DNA of 64,000 nucleotides. Origin: Anisakis pegreffii. Its lineage: Eukaryota; Nematoda; Chromadorea; Rhabditida; Anisakidae. Below, one piece after another: positions 63,035 to 64,000 of the stretch (the stretch's first letter is position 1; each line of letters opens with the position of its first letter). The position numbers and the translations under genes are program-made. The stretch covers positions 62,001 to 126,000 of the forward strand of contig JAPYMA010001481.1 of NCBI GenBank assembly GCA_035041965.1, given 5' to 3'. The notes under the pieces were generated by a model. That model was not told the DNA's origin and did not search any database. It was given only the letters and a program-made list of their open reading frames with translations.

Positions 63035-64000
63035 GGTTTTAGTTGAATTCGTTTCGAATTTTGTTCCTCGGCAAGTTTTATCAGTATACAGAACATTGTT
63101 ATTACAGTCGAACGATGTTGGACTCATAAGAGTTTATCAACCAAAGATGTTACATTGGGGAATCTATTTTTCCAATAACATTGCCTTATTTCTCAGTTTT
63201 TTCTTTTCAAGATATTTTCATTGAGAAATAAGCAAATGAAATAATTATGTCACGTATTTGTATTCTTTCAGATTGGAAGGTAAGGAAAATCAGTTTTGTA
63301 TGAGTATCCTTATGTTCTTTGTTGTGTTGACTCAATTTGATTTATTTATTTGTAATGTTGCGCTTAGTTGAATATCTTCTTGTACACTTTCTTTGCTTTT
63401 CCATATCTTGTGAGTATTTCTAACCACTTTTGATTTCGCTTGCCAAGACGCATTCTTTAACTGTGATAGTCGTGTTAATATGTATATTAAGAGTAGTATT
63501 TTGCTATTTTTATTATTATTTTCACATTACTTGTGTTTGCATGATTATTATTAAAATATCGTGAGCATATGATAATTATTTGCACGCTCTGATGGTAAGG
63601 CATCGGGCCTCGATATGAATCTCTCTCATGCAAGATGAGAATGACTCTCAGAAATGCCTCGTTCAGTTAAGATGCACAGTTATTTCATGTCGGTATCTCG
63701 TATCGATTATTTTGAGAAATTTCTCATTTCGCATCAGTATTCGAGATATCAGCCATCTTCTACCATCTCGTCTCGTCTCGTTTCGAAATTATTTCGTGAT
63801 GCAGATCCTAATTTGAGAACTTCATTTTCATTTCATCGCTAATGTTTCATTTCATGATCTCACACATTTCTTCATCCGGTCATCTATTGCACTCTCTTCC
63901 TATCCCAGTTCTAATCCCGATATCCGGATGCTTCGGTAATCGCAGGGTTTACAGCTGCTTGCAGAATGGTCGTAGAAAATCATTTTTCAAATTTATGCTC
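63035..64000 (+). other. Calpain intron or unrecognised 3' part
   Basis: After the domain III exon no further calpain exon could be recognised. A TTTCAG near 63265-63270 is followed only eight bases later by gtaagg, so any exon there would be tiny. The next real exon is probably outside the window. A tctcgtctcgtctcg-type simple run is near 63768. Confidence 0.4.

Noticed and set aside
1..64000. CRISPR arrays, bacterial-type operons, rRNA or spliced-leader RNA genes
   Set aside because: None seen; the DNA is eukaryotic and no direct-repeat/spacer pattern or rRNA or SL-like sequence was recognised.

Overview
The window is nuclear DNA of a nematode. It is AT-rich, genes are split into many short exons (50-320 nt, one of 1.3 kb) by introns ending mostly in TTTCAG, several start codons follow closely on a TTTCAG that could take a spliced leader, and the gene content is typically nematode: an expanded FES/Fer-like kinase, a divergent beta-catenin-like armadillo protein, a glycine-rich-headed calpain and a Ly-6-like GPI protein. 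The species cannot be fixed from sequence alone. I rebuilt gene models by hand, matching reading frame and splice phase exon to exon.

Layout. 303-2127 (+): 3' part of a tyrosine kinase whose N-terminal half lies left of the window. 2330-3316 (+): small membrane protein with a basic tail carrying 20-residue repeats. 5064-11516 (-): 16-exon armadillo-repeat protein of about 730 aa. 11517-23644: largely gene-free, with a dispersed repeat, a minisatellite and two disabled reading frames. 23645-30354 (-): complete 16-exon DDX11/CHL1 iron-sulphur DNA helicase, about 873 aa. 30355-32646: divergent promoter region. 32647-41485 (+): complete 16-exon KANSL1-like PEHE-domain protein, about 1332 aa. 41486-46434: T/G-rich gene-poor DNA with a near-perfect 27-bp hairpin. 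46483-47902 (+): Ly-6/quiver-like protein, 146 aa. 47903-55014: repeats, hAT-like palindromes and a disabled 132-codon frame. 55015 to beyond 63034 (+): calpain with complete catalytic core, cut off by the right end in domain III.

The helicase (sister-chromatid cohesion, DNA repair) and the KANSL1-like scaffold (histone acetyltransferase complex) are head-to-head and could share regulatory DNA, although nothing else ties them together. The other genes look like unrelated neighbours; there is no operon or obvious cluster.

The most unusual global feature is splicing. Phase-checked models require at least nine introns ending in AAG instead of CAG, and many donors read GTT (gttcgt, gtttgt, gttagt) rather than GTAAGT. 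No wholly new system is evident; the best candidates for a closer look are the splice-site usage, the 45.25 kb hairpin, the repeat families and the disabled reading frames.
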